Source: Virgisporangium aliadipatigenens (GTDB lineage Bacteria; Actinomycetota; Actinomycetes; Mycobacteriales; Micromonosporaceae). From it: a stretch of DNA of 64,000 nucleotides. Below are positions 61,809 through 64,000 of this stretch, piece by piece. The position numbers and the translations under genes were made by a program. The notes beneath the pieces were generated by a model. That model did no database searches. It saw nothing but the letters and a program-made list of their open reading frames with translations, and had not been told where the DNA came from. Every line of letters starts with the position of its first letter. Positions within the stretch are counted from its first letter, which is position 1. The DNA lies in assembly GCF_016863615.1 (NCBI RefSeq), contig NZ_BOPF01000022.1:124001-188000 (forward strand), read 5' to 3'.

Positions 61809-62132
61809 ATGACGGGCCATCGACCGCACCGGCCGGACTGGACTTGTCGCGCCTGCGATCACTTGTGGCCGTGCCGGCCCGCCCGAGCAGCGCTTCTCAA
61901 CGGCTACCCGGACCGCGAGCAACTCGCCGCCGACCTCACCCGACTCACCGGGGTCGCCGCCGCCGACCTCGGCGTACAGCCGCCGCCCACGCTCTACCGT
62001 CTATTCGTCGGCTGGGCCCTCGACCCCGACCGCGCCTGCCGGATCTGCGGCAAGCCCGGCCACGACGCCACGCCCGGCCTCCCACCGCGGCTCATCCCGT
62101 GCGACAAGATGCGGGATGTGATGGCTCATTGA
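61809..62132 (+). CDS. Cys-rich small protein of actinomycete integrative elements
   Basis: 107 residues from ATG at 61809; an in-frame start at 61716 is possible but the extra part is non-conserved. The front has WTCRACDHLWPCRPARAALL and the rear has CRICGKPGHD, two Cys-x-x-Cys sites likely to bind zinc. Proteins with the WTCRxCxxxWPC opening are frequent accessory genes in actinomycete integrative and conjugative elements. I infer that it belongs to the right end of the defence island. Its role is not known. Confidence 0.65.
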   Translation: MTGHRPHRPDWTCRACDHLWPCRPARAALLNGYPDREQLAADLTRLTGVAAADLGVQPPPTLYRLFVGWALDPDRACRICGKPGHDATPGLPPRLIPCDKMRDVMAH

Positions 62133-62206
62133 GACCGACCGGCCCCGAGCCTCATCAACCGGGGGCATCCGTCCCACTGGTGACAACCGCTCCGGAGCAC
62201 CCAACG

Positions 62207-62219
62207 GTCCACAGTGGAC
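62207..62219. repeat. 13-bp palindromic motif, copy 7
   Basis: GTCCACAGTGGAC in non-coding DNA 51 bases left of the right attachment repeat; the only perfect copy outside a gene. Confidence 0.6.
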
Positions 62220-62270
62220 ACAAAAATGACCCCAACCCGGCAACTAAAGCCAGGTCAGGGCCATCAAATG

Positions 62271-62312
62271 TGCGCCGCCAGGGACTCGAACCCCGAACCC
62301 GCGGATTAAGAG
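62271..62312 (-). other. att site: 3' end of tRNA-Lys(CTT), right copy
   Basis: Same 42-bp block as 49487-49528 with two substitutions. The anticodon-loop part here reads CTCTTAATC, as in intact lysine tRNA genes, so this copy is closer to the ancestral sequence. On the minus strand the T arm and acceptor 3' half are present, but CCA does not follow and the 5' half of a tRNA is absent. An intact integrase gene starts 87 bases to the right. Confidence 0.75.
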
Positions 62313-62398
62313 TATGAAACGGGTGATATCAGGGCACCCCATTTAGGGCTGTTACGTGCCAGCTTAAACCACTTCGTGGTACCCACCGACGCGCCCGC

Positions 62399-63526
62399 GT
62401 GTCGGTGAGTGTCCTACGGTGTCGCACCGTGCCGGAACCGTCGATCACCCACGGATCACCCGCCTACACCCCCGAACGGCGGCGCCCAGCAACCGGACGG
62501 CCACGGGCGGCGGCGATCATATTCCCTGCCTACGCGGCCCGCTGGCATGCCTCACGCGCGTTCATGTGGTCGGTCGAGACCCGCCGGCGCGTCCCCGGCA
62601 ACCTCGCCCACCACCTGAACCCCGCGTTCCCGGGACCGATCGCCGCGATCACCACGACCGACGTCCTCGAGTGGATCTCCCACCGGCTCACCGGCACTCC
62701 CCCGACGCCGAAGTCGTCGATGAAGCTGTACTTCGACCTGCTGTCCACCATCCTCGCCAGCGCCCACACCGACGGTGTCATCCCCGCCAACCCGTGCGGG
62801 CCGATCAAGGTGAATGCCGCGTTCCGCGGACTGTCCGGCACACCGCGCTGGATACCCACCGAAGCACAGGTTCTCGACCTACTCGACATGGTGCCCGAGC
62901 GCTACCACGCGGCGCTGTGGCTCGGCGCCGGCCAAGGCTGCCGCATCGGCGAAGTCCTCGCCATGGAAGACAGCCCTCACTGCCTCGACCTGAACCGCGG
63001 TGAGCTGCACGTCGTCCAACAGCTGCAGTACGACAACCCGGAGCACGGCGGCTTCTACCTCAAAGAGCCCAAGAGCGGCTCCGTCGGCACCATCACGCTC
63101 GACACCCACGTGCGACAGGTCGTCGCGCACCATCTCCGCACGTTCGGATCCACCGCGGTCGAGCTTGTCGACGCCACGACCGACCGGCCCCACCCACGCG
63201 TCGCCAAGCTGCTGTTCGTCGACAGTCGGCAGCGGCCTTTTCATGACCGGCGGTGGTCGGAGCACTGGACACGGTGGCGTGACGCTGCCGGGTGGCCTGT
63301 CCGGCACGGGACTTTCCATGCGCTGCGGCACTTCTGCGCCACGACCATGCTCACCAACGGCGTCGACCCGCAGCACGTCCAGCGGACCCTCCGGCACGGG
63401 AGCCTGCCGTTCACCCTCCGGACATATGTGCAATGGCTTCCCCACCACCAGCGGCCCACGAACGTCGTCAGCACGGCACTCCACCAGGCCCGCCGCCTTC
63501 GCCAGTCCTGGTCGCGCTCCAGCTAA
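62399..63526 (+). CDS. Tyrosine recombinase (site-specific integrase)
   Basis: 375 residues from GTG at 62399; the start is uncertain because the first 42 residues do not look like the usual arm-binding domain and the gene may be truncated at the front. The core-binding domain starts at YAARWHASRAFMWSVETRRR. All catalytic residues are seen: Arg182 (GCRIGEVLA), a Lys in KEPKSG, His307/Arg310/His311 (HALRH), His333 (LRHGS) and Tyr343 (LRTYVQW). It lies 87 bases right of the second tRNA-like repeat, as expected for an element integrated at that site. It could act on the repeats described here. Confidence 0.85.
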   Translation: MSVSVLRCRTVPEPSITHGSPAYTPERRRPATGRPRAAAIIFPAYAARWHASRAFMWSVETRRRVPGNLAHHLNPAFPGPIAAITTTDVLEWISHRLTGTPPTPKSSMKLYFDLLSTILASAHTDGVIPANPCGPIKVNAAFRGLSGTPRWIPTEAQVLDLLDMVPERYHAALWLGAGQGCRIGEVLAMEDSPHCLDLNRGELHVVQQLQYDNPEHGGFYLKEPKSGSVGTITLDTHVRQVVAHHLRTFGSTAVELVDATTDRPHPRVAKLLFVDSRQRPFHDRRWSEHWTRWRDAAGWPVRHGTFHALRHFCATTMLTNGVDPQHVQRTLRHGSLPFTLRTYVQWLPHHQRPTNVVSTALHQARRLRQSWSRSS

Positions 63527-63670
63527 CAGTGCCGTGACCGCTGCCAACGACGCCGCACCCCTGACACCGCGACCAGGCTGGCCTGCATGGCCGCCGTTGC
63601 TATGGGGGGTCGTACCTGGCATGCCGCGCCGGTCGTTTCCGATGTGTCGGTATTCAAAGTCGGAGGGTGC

Positions 63671-64000
63671 ATGCACGTTGTCCTGGTCGGATCAGACGGT
63701 GCGGTCCTCAAAGTAGAGAGCCGTCTTCCCGTGGCCGAGCTTGCGCGATTCGTCCACGACGCAGCGGCGACCTTGCCGGCGGGCAACCCGACCCCACCAG
63801 AAACCGTTTCAGTCACGGAAGTGGTGGAGCGATATCTGGAGTTCAAGGTGTCGCTGACCCGCTCGCCCGAGACTCGGACGCTGCGCGACTACCAGCAATA
63901 CCTTCGCCAGCATGTACGCCCACACGCCTTCGGAGGACTGCCGGTAGCCACGGCGACGCGCGCCCAAGCCCGGCAATGGCAGAACGAACTTCTGGTCAAG
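63671..64000 (+). CDS. Tyrosine recombinase N-terminus, partial
   Basis: The first 110 residues of a gene that continues past the window. GGAGGG precedes the ATG closely. After a short beta-rich start (MHVVLVGSDGAVLKVESRLP) comes the core-binding (SAM-like) domain of integrases: VTEVVERYLEFKVSLTRSPE, TLRDYQQYLRQHVRPHAFGG, and ARQWQNELLV. It is a different protein from the integrase just upstream, so at least two elements meet here. Confidence 0.75.
   Translation, partial: MHVVLVGSDGAVLKVESRLPVAELARFVHDAAATLPAGNPTPPETVSVTEVVERYLEFKVSLTRSPETRTLRDYQQYLRQHVRPHAFGGLPVATATRAQARQWQNELLVK

Larger units (their letters stand above)
49487..62312. mobile_element. Integrated defence island between tRNA-Lys repeats
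   Basis: A 12.7-kb segment is bracketed by 42-bp direct repeats of the tRNA-Lys 3' end. It carries decayed genes at its left (nuclease-like ORF, YdcF type, PglW type), an intact helicase-DUF4391-Mod-Res operon, an integrase C-terminal fragment and two small genes typical of actinomycete integrative elements at its right. The coding sequence is less GC-rich than the biosynthetic operon, with AAA, TTT and even a TTA codon in the helicase. No conjugation or replication genes are seen, so the element is no longer self-mobile. Exact boundaries assume that the repeats are its attL and attR. Confidence 0.65.

Noticed and set aside
1-64000. CRISPR array or rRNA genes.
   Set aside because: No regularly spaced identical repeats and no rRNA-like conserved blocks were seen.

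Overview
The window is high-GC actinomycete DNA. The signs are strong third-position GC bias, many GTG starts, chains of 4-base start/stop overlaps, an NB-ARC/TPR regulator, a one-piece modular PKS operon and actinobacterial integrative-element genes. A Micromonosporaceae- or Pseudonocardiales-like host fits, but genus cannot be fixed from the sequence.

Region 1 (1-8540, minus strand): a secreted protein with six LamG domains is coupled (2-base gap) to a secreted SpvB/RHS-type protein that runs off the left edge. Region 2 (8670-15987): an NB-ARC/TPR regulator, then an OmpR-type regulator and histidine kinase, divergent from a small exported protein, a ferric-reductase-like flavohaem membrane protein and an FMN-binding protein. 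Region 3 (16043-21824): a giant Ser/Thr kinase-ATPase-TPR-GAF-GGDEF protein and a SUKH-fold protein.

Region 4 (21833-48603, minus strand) is a complete-looking 11-gene biosynthetic operon. Order of transcription: fatty acyl-AMP ligase; PKS1 (ACP-KS-AT-KR-ACP); PKS2 (KS-AT-KR-ACP twice); PKS3 (KS, ruined AT, KR, ACP); a glycerate-type extender-unit cassette (3-hydroxyacyl dehydrogenase, free ACP, acyl-CoA dehydrogenase, FkbH-type HAD protein); a VC0807-like membrane protein; a type II thioesterase; an MMPL exporter. Nearly all junctions overlap by 4 bases. The logic is a fatty acid loaded as acyl-AMP onto the N-terminal ACP, up to four extensions each with keto-reduction only, one possibly using hydroxymalonyl-ACP, then export of a polyhydroxylated lipid. 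No O-methyltransferase, no integrated thioesterase and no working AT in PKS3 are visible. I consider this the most likely undescribed system here.

Region 5 (about 49.1-64 kb) is an integration hotspot. Two 42-bp direct repeats (49487-49528 and 62271-62312, 40/42 identical) match the 3' part of a tRNA-Lys(CTT) gene and bracket a 12.7-kb segment. Inside are decayed fragments (a nuclease-like ORF, a YdcF-type gene, a PglW/BREX kinase) and an intact four-gene defence operon: SNF2-family helicase, DUF4391 protein, type III Mod and type III Res. Its base composition is visibly less GC-rich than the biosynthetic operon, which suggests transfer. A decayed integrase lies just left of the first repeat, a C-terminal integrase fragment and two small element genes lie inside the right end, and one full integrase plus the start of another follow the second repeat. 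This looks like stacked integration events in one tRNA target.
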